DNA of 14,624 nucleotides from CAYYNP01 sp964472545 (GTDB lineage: Bacteria > Planctomycetota > Planctomycetia > Pirellulales > Thermoguttaceae), in NCBI GenBank assembly GCA_964472545.1, contig CAYYNP010000257.1, forward strand, positions 1 through 14,624. The letters are read 5' to 3'. The notes beneath the pieces were generated by a model. That model did no database searches and had not been told where the DNA came from. It saw nothing but the letters and a program-made list of their open reading frames with translations. Position 1 is the first letter of the stretch; the number at the start of each line of letters is the position of its first letter. The position numbers and the translations under genes are program-made. Below are positions 1 to 8,961 of this stretch, in pieces.

Positions 1-71
1 TCGGAGCCAGTCCCCCTTTTCCACTCCCGCGAATCGACTTTGCAGTTCTCCTGGACGCAAAGCGACGGCTC

Positions 72-100
72 TTGCGGTCTCTTCGCGCCGGCGGTATAAT
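72..100 (+). promoter_or_regulatory. Probable sigma-70-type promoter of typA
   Basis: A perfect TATAAT lies at 95-100, and TTGCGG (TTG matches the -35 consensus) lies at 72-77, with a 17-base spacer. Transcription would start near base 107 and give a leader of about 55 bases before the chosen typA start at 162. The in-frame TTG at 72 and the ATGs at 99 and 102 fall inside or against this promoter, which argues against them as translation starts. Confidence 0.7.
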
Positions 101-161
101 GATGGGTTCCGATCCTCCAGCCGATGCCTCGTTGAGCCCCTGCCTGCGAACCTCCCTGCCT

Positions 162-2003
162 ATGATGCCCCAGCGACGCGACGACCTGCGGAACATTGCC
201 ATCATTGCCCACGTCGACCACGGCAAGACGACGCTGGTCGACTGTATGCTGCGCGAGAGCGGGCAGTTTCGCGCGTCGCAGCTTAGCGGCGAGCAGATTC
301 TCGACACCAACGACCTGGAACGGGAACGTGGCATCACGATCCTGGCCAAGAACATCGCGATTCCGTACAAGGGCGTGAAAATCAACATCATCGACACGCC
401 GGGCCACGCCGATTTCGGGGGCGAGGTCGAGCGGGTGTTGCGAATGGCCGACGGATGCCTGGTGCTGGTCGACGCGGCCGAAGGGCCCATGCCGCAAACG
501 CGGTTCGTTTTGAGCAAGGCGCTGGAAGAGAACCTGCGGCCGATCGTGGTGATCAACAAGATCGACCGCCCCGACGCCCGGCCGCACGAAGTGGTCGACG
601 AGGTGTTCGAGCTGTTCCTTCAGCTTGGGGCCGACGATTCGCTGGCCGATTTCCCGTATCTCTTCGGCAGCTCGAAGGAGGGTTTCGCCACCCACGATCC
701 CGACGTGCCGGGCGATACGATCCGGCCGCTGATGGATTTGATCCTCCAAGAGATCCCCGGCCCGACGATCGACGCCGGCCAGCCGCTGCAGATGCTCGTG
801 ACCACGCTCGACTGGTCCGACTACGTGGGCCGCATCGCCATCGGCCGGGTGCGTGCGGGGACGATCCGCAAGGGGCAGAGCGTCGTCTTGATGCAGGCCG
901 ACGACCGCACGGCGCCGGGCAAAGCCGCCTCGGTCTATACGTTCGACAAGCTCGGACGCAACGAAGTCGGCCGGGCCGAGGCCGGCGATATCGTGGCCGT
1001 GGTCGGGCTGGCCGACGTCGAACTCGGCGATACGATCTGCGCGCCCGAAGCGCCGCGGGCGTTGCCGCGGGTGAGCGTCGACGAGCCGACCTTGCGGATG
1101 ACGTTCGGTATCAATAACTCGCCCTTGGCCGGGCGCGACGGAAAGTACGTGACCAGCAGCCATCTCCGCGAGCGGCTGACGCGCGAGTTGGAGCGAAACG
1201 TCGCGCTGCGCGTCGAGCCGATCTCCGGCACCGAGCAATTCGCCGTCTCCGGACGAGGCGTGTTGCACCTTTCCGTGCTGATCGAGACCATGCGACGCGA
1301 ATCGTACGAGTTTTCGGTCGGCAAGCCGGAGGTGATCTTCCGCCGCAGAAACGGCACCGTCGAGGAACCGTTCGAGACGCTGGTGGTCGAAGTGCCCGAC
1401 GGCCAGACCGGCCCGGTGATGGAGATGGTCGGGGGGCGGCGCGGCCAGTTGACCAATATGACGACTCGCGGCGACTACACCCACATGACCTTCTCGATCC
1501 CCGCCCGAGGGCTCATCGGGCTCCGCACGAAGCTGTTGAACGCCACGCAGGGGACCGCCGTGATCCACCATCGGTTCGAGGGCTACAAGCCGAAAGAGCC
1601 GTCGATCCCCGGGCGTCCGACCGGCGTGCTGGTTTCGACCGTGCCGGGCAAGGTGGTCGCGTTTGCGTTGGACACGCTGCAACAACGCTCCGAGTTGCAC
1701 GTGACGCCGGGCGACGTCGTCTACGAGGGCATGATCGTCGGCGAAAACAGCCGCAGCGACGACATGGACGTCAACCCGACCAGGGAGAAGAAGCTCACCA
1801 ACATCCGGGCCGCCGGCAGCGACCGCAACATCCTGCTGAAGCCGGCCCGGCGTCTCTCGCTCGAAGAGGCCCTGGAGTTCATCGAAGCCGACGAACTGGT
1901 GGAGATTGCGCCGACCCAAATGCGGCTGCGCAAAATCCTCTTGAAGGAAACCGACCGCCGCCGCGCGGCCCGGGCCAAGGCGAAGCAAGTGCAAGGCTCG
2001 TAA
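162..2003 (+). CDS. typA: Translational GTPase TypA/BipA
   Basis: TypA/BipA is a cytoplasmic, ribosome-binding GTPase of the EF-G/LepA group. In other bacteria it helps 50S subunit assembly and growth under cold and other stress. From the ATG at 162 the protein has 613 residues, close to the roughly 607 of E. coli BipA. The GTPase motifs are all visible: AHVDHGKT at 16-23, RERGITI at 54-60, DTPGH at 78-82 and NKID at 132-135. The family C-terminal signatures follow, including the PARGLIGLR-type motif, the KKLTNIRAAG stretch and the LEEALEFIEADELVEIAPT stretch. An in-frame reading extends upstream to a TTG at 72, but it crosses the promoter and adds non-conserved residues. No clear Shine-Dalgarno precedes 162; ATG at 165 is an equally possible start. 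It converges with the HzsA-like gene, with only 60 bases between the stops and no convincing terminator there. Confidence 0.97.
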   Translation: MMPQRRDDLRNIAIIAHVDHGKTTLVDCMLRESGQFRASQLSGEQILDTNDLERERGITILAKNIAIPYKGVKINIIDTPGHADFGGEVERVLRMADGCLVLVDAAEGPMPQTRFVLSKALEENLRPIVVINKIDRPDARPHEVVDEVFELFLQLGADDSLADFPYLFGSSKEGFATHDPDVPGDTIRPLMDLILQEIPGPTIDAGQPLQMLVTTLDWSDYVGRIAIGRVRAGTIRKGQSVVLMQADDRTAPGKAASVYTFDKLGRNEVGRAEAGDIVAVVGLADVELGDTICAPEAPRALPRVSVDEPTLRMTFGINNSPLAGRDGKYVTSSHLRERLTRELERNVALRVEPISGTEQFAVSGRGVLHLSVLIETMRRESYEFSVGKPEVIFRRRNGTVEEPFETLVVEVPDGQTGPVMEMVGGRRGQLTNMTTRGDYTHMTFSIPARGLIGLRTKLLNATQGTAVIHHRFEGYKPKEPSIPGRPTGVLVSTVPGKVVAFALDTLQQRSELHVTPGDVVYEGMIVGENSRSDDMDVNPTREKKLTNIRAAGSDRNILLKPARRLSLEEALEFIEADELVEIAPTQMRLRKILLKETDRRRAARAKAKQVQGS

Positions 2004-2063
2004 GACACGTTCTCTTATGGCGGAGGGCATCTCGACGATCGCCAAGCCTTCGGGCCTGCCACG

Positions 2064-5012
2064 CTACTTCGGCATCGTGCCGGCCGTGCGTATCTCGGGA
2101 TCGATCGCAAACTTCCGATAATCGTCCAGATACGGCACGTTGCAGTCGATCCAGGCACAGAGCGTGCGCCATTCGGACCGAGTGAGCTGCACGTCGTAAT
2201 GCCCTTCGGCCAGCAGCTTCATCAACGGGCTAACGCGCGAGCCCCAGCTTCCCGGCGGGGTGTGGTATTGGTCGATGTCGGCGTAGCGGACGTGCGGCAA
2301 CAGCGTCCAATAGGCGGCGTAGGTGTAGAACTGCTTGTAGCCTTCCTTGTAAGTCGTCCAGACGTTGGGCACGAAAACCTCTGGCTGGGCCCCGGCCGTG
2401 CGAAGGTCGAACGACTTGTCGTCACCTTCACTGCCGTCGTGGCAAGAAACGCAACGTCGGTCGAGGATCGGTTGCACCAGCTTGGGGAAGCCGAACGTCT
2501 GCACGCCCCACGGCGGCGGCTCGAGCTGCGACACCTCATGCCGCAACGCCATCGGCGAACGGCCGATCCGCGGGCTGCTGGTCATCGGCTCGTGACAGCC
2601 GACGCAGCCGACCGTTTCGCCGGGCTTCACGTCGGTCGTCATCCGCATCGTGTGCAACGCCCGATAGTCTTCGTCGAGCACCGAGAAGAAGACGGCTGCC
2701 GCAGCCGGCACGCGAAGATAGGCCGAACCGTCGGGCTCGATCGGCACGGTGCCCAACACGGTCTTGGTCTCGAACCCGCCCATGCCGACCCAGATGTTGC
2801 ACGGCGACGTGTGGACGTGGCGTTCGTGGGCCTGCACCACGCGGAGGTATCGGGCTCGGCCGCGCATTTGCCGCGGCAGACCGGTGTGGACGTCTTGGAC
2901 GAAGAACTCGCCGAACTGTTGCTCGCCGCCTGTTTTCACATCGCCCGGTCGCACGTCGGCCACCACGGCCGGCTTCGGCCGTGGGCGGATCGGCGTGGGA
3001 TACATGGCCGAGAATTCCGCGTCGCGATAGATCAGTTCCATGCCGCCGTAGCCGTCGGCCAGGTAGATTCCCAATCGCCCGGCCGCGCGGCGATCCGCAG
3101 CCCCGGTGCCCTCCGGATCGTAGCAGACGAGGAAGTAGTTCTCCGACAGCGGGAACGGGCAGTCGCACGACCCGGTCACCACACAGCGATGCGACTCGGC
3201 CACGTCGCGGCCGTGACGCAAATCGACCACCAGCAGGTTGCCGCTGCCGTCGTTGTGATGATGGGCCTCGATGCAGACGACCTGGCTGGTGCCGGGGATC
3301 TGCCGGCAACGGGCGTAATTGCGCTCGCCGGTCAGATAACCGCCGATGATTCGCGGGTAGGTGCCGTCGGGCCGCACGTTCCAGATCAGTTGCGTGGGCC
3401 GCCAGAACCGCATCACGTATTCCCAGCGGGTGAACATGATGCTGCCGTCGTCCATCAAGGCCGGGTCCCATTCGCCCTCCTTGGCCCAGGTGATCTGGCG
3501 AACGTCGGAGCCGTCGGCCTCGGCCGTGTACATGCAGTCGGCCCAGGCCCAATCGCCGCATTGCACCATCCCGCCGGCCCGCGGCGACATGAAGGCAATC
3601 CGTCCGCCCGGCAGATAGATCGGATCGGTGCTCTCCTGCCATCGCGTGGTTCCGTGGGTGATTTGCCGCGGCGGCGACTTGCCGTCCAGCGCCATCTCCC
3701 AGAGTTGGTAGAAGGTGCCGTTGCCGATCGAGTCGGCCACTGCGCGGCCGAAGCCGGGGCTCTCTTCCATGTTGGTCACGTCGGCGGCCGCAAAGCCAAA
3801 GAGAATCCGCTTGCCGTCGAAGGAGACGTCGGGCCGGCCGAAGAGCCCCTCGGGGAACTTGCCCCGGCTGAGCGGAACGACCGTCGGCGGGGCGTCGGGT
3901 CGAAGGTCCTTTAGCACGCAGATCTCGCCGCCGAGCCGGTTGTATCGCGAGCGCCGCCGGGAACACTGGTGGTTGTGATCGGCGTGGTGACGGCGAACGA
4001 ACAGCAGCCCGTCGTGTTCATGCAGCAAAGGGTTCTTCCATGCTAGCCGTCGGACGGCCCAGCGGGCGTCGAGATAGACTTGTTTCCATGCCACGGGGTC
4101 GAAGTTCTTTGTCGTCGTGAGGGCCTCGGCGTTCTTGGCGGTCTCTGGCAGAGCCTCGGCGCAGGATAGTAGCCATCTCGCTCCGCGAGATGGTGGTCCG
4201 TCTCGCGGAGCGAGACGACTACTATCGGTAAGCCGAAGATCGGCCAAAATCTTCTCGCCGCGCCGTAGATGATGATCCACCCGCGCCGCGACGGTCTTCT
4301 CGACAATTGCCCGCAACGCCTCCGGCGCGTCGGATGCCGGCGCCTTCAGCAGGCCGTCCTGGCGGAGCCAATCCTGCTCGATCGGATCGGTCAGCGCCCA
4401 AAGCGGCTTCCGTGCCGGCCGCGGTGGCGGCGGCGTGGCGGGCGCGTGGAACGCCGCGCGCTGTTCGGCCGGCGGGGCGGCCAGCGGCGTCTTGTCGGTC
4501 GACCAGACCCGCACGTAGCAGACCAGCGCGTTGGCCCCTTGGACCCTGATAAAGTGCAAGTCGAGCGGCCCGCCGTCGGCGTAGGCGGCCTTGGGAACGT
4601 CGAAGAGATAACGTCCAGGCACGCGCACCGGCAGTTCCCGATCGCCGTGTACCTCGTGGCCGTTGGCCGTCAGCCGCTGCACGCGTCCGCCGTTGTCGAG
4701 GTAGACCACGTCGACCTTGTACGACGCGGCGGGCTTCGCGCCGAGATAGCGCAGCACGCACGCCTGATTATCGAACACGATTGCCCGATGCTCATCCGGT
4801 GCGTCGACCATCGTGGGCGGATAGATCCAGGGTGTGCCCACCACGACGTGCGTCTGCTGTGCCGTGCCGCAGTTGTCCTCGGCCACCAGGTGATAGCCGG
4901 GCGGGGGTTCGAAGGCCGGGGCTTCCTCGGCCGTGACGTTCGGGCACGGCAAGTGAAACAAGGAGATGCCCCCAAAGACAAGCAGTCGGCCGATGATTAG
5001 ACGTAGTGACAT
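2064..5012 (-). CDS. HzsA-related exported protein with two c-type haem sites
   Basis: The 982-residue protein starts with a likely signal peptide: MSLRLIIGRLLVFGGISLFH, then a possible cleavage site near VTA-EE at about 28. Its middle part (about 390-660) has WD40/PD40-like blade motifs such as GKRILFGFAAA, GGRIAFMSPRAGG and DGSIMFTRWEYV, suggesting a beta-propeller. The C-terminal third has two haem c attachment motifs, CVGCH at 803-807 and CVSCH at 854-858. This arrangement matches the family annotated as HzsA-related, after the alpha subunit of hydrazine synthase. Planctomycetes that do not perform anammox carry many such proteins of unknown substrate, so hydrazine synthesis should not be inferred; no beta or gamma subunit gene is nearby. 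It is probably an exported redox enzyme or electron-transfer protein. Residues 263-283 are encoded by an inserted palindromic element. A promoter and a Shine-Dalgarno precede the start, so it can be transcribed alone. Confidence 0.85.
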   Translation of the reverse strand: MSLRLIIGRLLVFGGISLFHLPCPNVTAEEAPAFEPPPGYHLVAEDNCGTAQQTHVVVGTPWIYPPTMVDAPDEHRAIVFDNQACVLRYLGAKPAASYKVDVVYLDNGGRVQRLTANGHEVHGDRELPVRVPGRYLFDVPKAAYADGGPLDLHFIRVQGANALVCYVRVWSTDKTPLAAPPAEQRAAFHAPATPPPPRPARKPLWALTDPIEQDWLRQDGLLKAPASDAPEALRAIVEKTVAARVDHHLRRGEKILADLRLTDSSRLAPRDGPPSRGARWLLSCAEALPETAKNAEALTTTKNFDPVAWKQVYLDARWAVRRLAWKNPLLHEHDGLLFVRRHHADHNHQCSRRRSRYNRLGGEICVLKDLRPDAPPTVVPLSRGKFPEGLFGRPDVSFDGKRILFGFAAADVTNMEESPGFGRAVADSIGNGTFYQLWEMALDGKSPPRQITHGTTRWQESTDPIYLPGGRIAFMSPRAGGMVQCGDWAWADCMYTAEADGSDVRQITWAKEGEWDPALMDDGSIMFTRWEYVMRFWRPTQLIWNVRPDGTYPRIIGGYLTGERNYARCRQIPGTSQVVCIEAHHHNDGSGNLLVVDLRHGRDVAESHRCVVTGSCDCPFPLSENYFLVCYDPEGTGAADRRAAGRLGIYLADGYGGMELIYRDAEFSAMYPTPIRPRPKPAVVADVRPGDVKTGGEQQFGEFFVQDVHTGLPRQMRGRARYLRVVQAHERHVHTSPCNIWVGMGGFETKTVLGTVPIEPDGSAYLRVPAAAAVFFSVLDEDYRALHTMRMTTDVKPGETVGCVGCHEPMTSSPRIGRSPMALRHEVSQLEPPPWGVQTFGFPKLVQPILDRRCVSCHDGSEGDDKSFDLRTAGAQPEVFVPNVWTTYKEGYKQFYTYAAYWTLLPHVRYADIDQYHTPPGSWGSRVSPLMKLLAEGHYDVQLTRSEWRTLCAWIDCNVPYLDDYRKFAIDPEIRTAGTMPK
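4165..4226. repeat. REP-like palindromic element inside the HzsA-like gene
   Basis: Two 26-base arms, 4165-4190 and 4201-4226, are inverted copies that match at 24 of 26 positions around a 10-base centre. Each arm also contains its own 7-base-pair hairpin with a three-base loop (ATCTCGC/GCGAGAT at 4175-4191, GTCTCGC/GCGAGAC on the right). The outer ends are GATAGTAG and CTACTATC. Two inverted hairpins inside a larger palindrome is the layout of REP/BIME elements mobilised by RAYT transposases. It is read through in frame as residues 263-283 of the HzsA-like protein, in the spacer between the N-terminal domain and the propeller. Whether it is multicopy in this genome cannot be seen here. Confidence 0.75.
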
Positions 5013-5020
5013 GGCTTAGT

Positions 5021-5030
5021 TTCCTTTCCT
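5021..5030 (-). promoter_or_regulatory. Ribosome binding site of the HzsA-like gene
   Basis: On the minus strand the bases read AGGAAAGGAA, ending 8 bases before the ATG at 5012. This supports that start and the signal peptide it begins. Confidence 0.7.
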
Positions 5031-5044
5031 GAGCAATGCCTTGT

Positions 5045-5073
5045 ACTTTAGCCACCGGCCGCGGGGAGGTCAA
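5045..5073 (-). promoter_or_regulatory. Probable promoter of the HzsA-like gene
   Basis: On the minus strand TTGACC (5 of 6 with the -35 consensus) lies at 5073-5068 and TAAAGT (4 of 6 with the -10 consensus) at 5050-5045, with exactly 17 bases between. It sits in the 93-base gap after the beta-galactosidase stop, so the HzsA-like gene need not depend on read-through. Confidence 0.55.
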
Positions 5074-5105
5074 ACAATGCCCTCGGCTAGTCCCTGTCTA
5101 ATGGA

Positions 5106-8100
5106 TCATCGCTTGCGCCCCTCGCCGCCGAACGGCTGTAGCCGAAAACGGTAGCCGTACGACTTCTCGGTCAACTGAAACTCGGCGTGCGGCCGGGCAC
5201 CCCAACTGTTGTCGCCGCCGACGCCCATCTGGCGATGGTCGAGGTTCAGCGTGATCGACTCCTGTCGAGTCAACTCGTAGGTGTGTTCGGCGGCGTCCAG
5301 ATCGGCCGTCGTGTAGTGCCGGGCGCTGACGCTCAGCAGCGGCATGCCCACGGCCATCAGCCCGACGCCATCCTCATTGGCCAGCTTGACCCAGCGGACG
5401 TCGGTGACGTTGCCGTTCTCCTGCGGACGCGAGTAGTCGACGAACATCCCGTCGACCGTCCGCTGCCAGACGCCCACCGGACAGCAATCCTTGCGGTCGG
5501 AATAGTTCTCCCACGGACCGCGGCCGTACCACGTGAGCTCCTCGAACCCGCCGGGCACGGTCATCTGCATGCCGAACCGCGGCATCTCGGGTAGTTTCTT
5601 CTGGCCGGCCTGATAGCGGCAGTCGATCACCACGTCGCCGATGCCGCGGACCTCGTAGCGGACGCGGTAGTCGGCTTCAACCTGCGGTAGCCGGGCCGTG
5701 ACGTCGACGGCAACCAGCCCCGGAAACTCTTGCGTGACCTCGACTCGCTGCACCTCCCAATCGCGTCCGGCATCGCGCCACACGGCACACCGCCCGGGCA
5801 TGCCGTTGCCACGGTCGTTGTCGATCGGCGCCCGCCAGAAGTGCGGCCGGGGGCCCTTTTCGATCAGCTCCACGCCGCGATACTCCATCGACGAGATCAC
5901 GCCGGCGGTCTTGTCAAAGACCAGCGTGAAATCGTCGCCGACCACGGTTGCCGACTCGGCGTCTTGCTTCAGCGTGAGTTCCGGCATGGTCTCCGGGTCG
6001 ATTTCCGGCAGCGGCGCTTCCCACGGCAGCTTGAATTGCTCGAAGGCCACCTCGTGCCCCTGCTTGGCCCAGGGGGCGTCTTCGGTAAGCCGGAAGCGGA
6101 CGTTCAGCCAGTACTCGACGCCGGCGGCAATCTGCGGCTTCGGCAGCGGGACGGTCACGACATGCTTCTCGCCCGGGCCGATCCTCGGCAATTCCAGTTC
6201 GCCCTTGGCCACCAAGTTGCCTTCGGCCCGGACGTTCCACTCGGCCGCAACGAACCCCAGGTCGATGAAGTCGTAGAGATTGGCGATCTCGATCTTCCCG
6301 GCGGCCAGATCGACCGGCTTGACCTGGATCGACTGATAGACCTTCTTCACCTGGTGCAAGCTCGGGTGCGGCTTGCGGTCGCTGCCGACCAGGCCGTTCA
6401 TGCAGAAGTTGCCGTCGCTGGGAGTGCCCGAGGGACCGAAATCGCCGCCGTAGGCGAAGAACGTGGCGTCGGGGGCCGATTGCTCGGCGACCGTGTCGAG
6501 TTCGAGCCAGAGCACCGTGTCGTCATCAGGTTTGCGTTGGGCGTCGGTGAGTTCCTTCAGCGAGAGGGCCCGGCGATGGATAGCGGCCGAGGCGATGACC
6601 CCGCTGAGTCGTCTGTCTTCGTGCGTCGAGTTGCGGCCCACGTTCACCGGCGCGGCGCAATGGGCGATCGGGCCGCCGTAGTCCACCGACGCGGTGCGGC
6701 GGCCGTCGACGTAGAGCGTCACCTGACGGCCGTCGTAGACGCCGGCCACGTGGTGCCAGCCGTCGTACCAGTCGTCGGGAATCGGTGCCGCGGCCGTCTT
6801 CCAGCCGCCGGGGGCGCCGGGGGCGTAGATGAAGAACTGCAAGTCGCCGCCCTGCTGTTTCAGGCCGTATTGAAAGTCGCCTTTGAGGATGAAAGGGCTG
6901 TGGGTATCGGTCGGCAACGGTTTGACCCAGGCTTCGAGCGTGACCTGTCTTCCGGTAACATCCAACGGCGGCACGTCGGGCAGGACGACGAAACCCCGCA
7001 CGCCGCAGCCGCCATCGTCGACGATCACGTCGCCGTGTACTGTGCCAACCAGCCCCAAGCGGCTGAGGTCCTTGACGGTCTTCTTCGCCGGCACCTTCTT
7101 TCGTAGCCCCTGGTCGACCCAATCCCAAACGAGCGCCCCTTGCAGGTGTTTGTGTTTGTAGATCGGCCGCCAATAGCTCCACAGATCGCCCATGCTGTTG
7201 CCCATGGCGTGGGCGTACTCGCAGAGGATCATGGGCCGCGTTTGCGGGCGGCTGCCGTAAGCCTCGACGCTCGCCGGCGAGGGATACATGGGGCAGACGA
7301 TGTCGGTGTTCGCTCCCGTGCCCGCCCGTTCGTAGTGGACGGGGCGGGTGGGATCGTTCGCGCGGATCCAATCGGCGGTGGCGGTGAAGTTCACGCCGTC
7401 GCCGGCCTCGTTGCCCAGCGACCAGATGATCACCGACGGGTGGTTCTTGTCGCGCTCGACCATGCGGATCGTCCGGTCGAGATGGGCCGCCTTCCACGCC
7501 GGGTCCTTGGCCAGCGACTCGGCCCCGTAGCCCATACCGTGCGATTCGATGTTGGCCTCGTCGATCACGTACAGCCCATAGCGGTCGCAGAGGTCGTACC
7601 ACTCGGGCACGTTGGGATAGTGCGCGGTCCGCACGGCGTTGATGTTGAAGCGCTTCATCAGCTCGATGTCGCGGATCATCGACTCGCGCGAGATCGTGTG
7701 GCCCGTGTCGGGATCGTGTTCGTGGCGGTTGGTGCCCTTCAGCAGGATCGGCCGGCCGTTGACCAGGAGTTGACCGTCGCGGATTTCGACTTCGCGGAAG
7801 CCGAAGTTGCAGGAGACGGCGTCTAATCGCTCTCCGTCGGCATTCTGCAGCACCAGATTCAGATAGTAGAGATTCGGAGTTTCGGCGGTCCACTTCTTGG
7901 GATTGCGAACTCGTTGGGTGATGTCGACCGAGATTTCTCCGCCCGGCGGCACCTTGACCGGCCCGTCAGACTGTACGGGCAGCGGATCTACGAGGACCGC
8001 CGCGGCCACTTGCTTCGGGCCGCCCTCAATGACGTACGTCACGGGCTTCCTCACGAAAGCTACGCCACTGAGTTGCCCGGAGGCCGGCTCGGCGCCGAGG

Positions 8101-8906
8101 TTTCGCAACTTGACGTTGAGCTTCAGCGTAGCGTCGCGATAGTCTTCGTCCAGGTCGGTGCGGATGCGGAAATCGCGGACGTGTAGCTTGGCGGTGGAAT
8201 AGAGACAAACGTCGCGGAAGATGCCGCTTAAGCGCCAGAAGTCCTGATCCTCCAAGTAGGAGCCGTCGCTGTAGCGGTAGACTTCGACCGCCAGCAAGTT
8301 CTCGCCCGGCTTGAGATATTTCGTGACGTTGAACTCCGCCGGCGTGCGGCTGCCTTGGCTGTAGCCGACCTTGCGGCCGTTGACCCAGACGTAGAAGGCC
8401 GACTCGACGCCGGCGAAATGGAGGAAGACCTGGCGGCCGTCCCAATCCTCCGGTACGGTGAACGTGCGGCGATAAGAGCCCACCGGGTTGTCGTCGTGGG
8501 GGATCCGCGGCGGTTTGGCCGGACTGAACGGGTAGCGGATGTTGACGTAAATCGGCACGCCGTAGCCGTGCAGTTGCCAGGCGGAAGGCACGGGGATCTT
8601 GTCCCAGCCGGAGGCGTCGAAGTCTGGTCGATAGAATTCGCGCGGACGATCCGCCGGTTTGGCAACCCAATGAAACTGCCAGGAGCCGTTCAGCGAATGG
8701 CGGAGCGGAGAGGTTGTGCCGTCGCGTTCGTTGCGCATTAGCGAGAACGGCGAGTCAAACGGCACCATCGTCGCATGCGGCGGTTCCTTGCCGACGTCGA
8801 ACACGGCCGGGTTTTCCCAGTCGGGGAGCTCTTCGGCCGTCGTAGGAAATGTGCACGAAATCGACAGGATGGCAATCAGCGCTGACACGATGATGGGCGA
8901 CCTCAT
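5106..8906 (-). CDS. Secreted GH2 beta-galactosidase with LamG-like insert
   Basis: This LacZ-type glycoside hydrolase family 2 enzyme has 1266 residues and probably removes terminal beta-galactose outside the cytoplasm. It has a signal peptide (about 1-25, ending TTA-EE). The GH2 sugar-binding domain follows at about 60-240, with the LacZ signature SDGSYLEDQDFWRLSGIFRD at 213-232. Next come an Ig-like domain and the TIM barrel from about 372. The acid/base is E500 in LGNEAGDG, the nucleophile is E563 in LCEYAHAMGN, and NRHEH is at 393-397. A LamG/concanavalin-like jelly roll of about 200 residues (about 610-812) is inserted between VWDWVDQ and YGGDFG. The C-terminal beta-sandwich ends with GGDNSWGARPHAEFQL, carrying W1235 in the place of LacZ W999. 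An open reading frame continues upstream to 9083, but it runs through the promoter and the palindrome; the Shine-Dalgarno fixes the start at 8906. Confidence 0.93.
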   Translation of the reverse strand: MRSPIIVSALIAILSISCTFPTTAEELPDWENPAVFDVGKEPPHATMVPFDSPFSLMRNERDGTTSPLRHSLNGSWQFHWVAKPADRPREFYRPDFDASGWDKIPVPSAWQLHGYGVPIYVNIRYPFSPAKPPRIPHDDNPVGSYRRTFTVPEDWDGRQVFLHFAGVESAFYVWVNGRKVGYSQGSRTPAEFNVTKYLKPGENLLAVEVYRYSDGSYLEDQDFWRLSGIFRDVCLYSTAKLHVRDFRIRTDLDEDYRDATLKLNVKLRNLGAEPASGQLSGVAFVRKPVTYVIEGGPKQVAAAVLVDPLPVQSDGPVKVPPGGEISVDITQRVRNPKKWTAETPNLYYLNLVLQNADGERLDAVSCNFGFREVEIRDGQLLVNGRPILLKGTNRHEHDPDTGHTISRESMIRDIELMKRFNINAVRTAHYPNVPEWYDLCDRYGLYVIDEANIESHGMGYGAESLAKDPAWKAAHLDRTIRMVERDKNHPSVIIWSLGNEAGDGVNFTATADWIRANDPTRPVHYERAGTGANTDIVCPMYPSPASVEAYGSRPQTRPMILCEYAHAMGNSMGDLWSYWRPIYKHKHLQGALVWDWVDQGLRKKVPAKKTVKDLSRLGLVGTVHGDVIVDDGGCGVRGFVVLPDVPPLDVTGRQVTLEAWVKPLPTDTHSPFILKGDFQYGLKQQGGDLQFFIYAPGAPGGWKTAAAPIPDDWYDGWHHVAGVYDGRQVTLYVDGRRTASVDYGGPIAHCAAPVNVGRNSTHEDRRLSGVIASAAIHRRALSLKELTDAQRKPDDDTVLWLELDTVAEQSAPDATFFAYGGDFGPSGTPSDGNFCMNGLVGSDRKPHPSLHQVKKVYQSIQVKPVDLAAGKIEIANLYDFIDLGFVAAEWNVRAEGNLVAKGELELPRIGPGEKHVVTVPLPKPQIAAGVEYWLNVRFRLTEDAPWAKQGHEVAFEQFKLPWEAPLPEIDPETMPELTLKQDAESATVVGDDFTLVFDKTAGVISSMEYRGVELIEKGPRPHFWRAPIDNDRGNGMPGRCAVWRDAGRDWEVQRVEVTQEFPGLVAVDVTARLPQVEADYRVRYEVRGIGDVVIDCRYQAGQKKLPEMPRFGMQMTVPGGFEELTWYGRGPWENYSDRKDCCPVGVWQRTVDGMFVDYSRPQENGNVTDVRWVKLANEDGVGLMAVGMPLLSVSARHYTTADLDAAEHTYELTRQESITLNLDHRQMGVGGDNSWGARPHAEFQLTEKSYGYRFRLQPFGGEGRKR

Positions 8907-8911
8907 CGACA

Positions 8912-8920
8912 CCTCTCCTT
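8912..8920 (-). promoter_or_regulatory. Ribosome binding site deciding the GH2 start
   Basis: The minus strand reads AAGGAGAGG, five bases before the ATG at 8906, with the AGGAG core at ideal spacing. It selects the start that begins with the signal peptide and rules out the longer reading frame from 9083. Confidence 0.85.
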
Positions 8921-8961
8921 CCACACGGGAACACGAACCAAAGGGCATGGCGACGCCGCCC

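Noticed and set aside
72..161. N-terminal extension of TypA starting at TTG 72 or ATG 99
   Set aside because: It overlaps the TATAAT promoter and adds residues unlike the family; the family N-terminus (RNIAIIAHVDHGKT) fits a start at 162.
2004..2063. Terminator between the convergent typA and HzsA-like genes
   Set aside because: Only a short imperfect stem near the typA stop and a 3-base-pair GCC-TTCG-GGC stem are visible, with no T run.
2064..5012. Evidence of anammox (hydrazine synthase)
   Set aside because: HzsA-related proteins are common in planctomycetes without anammox, and no HzsB, HzsC or hydrazine dehydrogenase gene is present.
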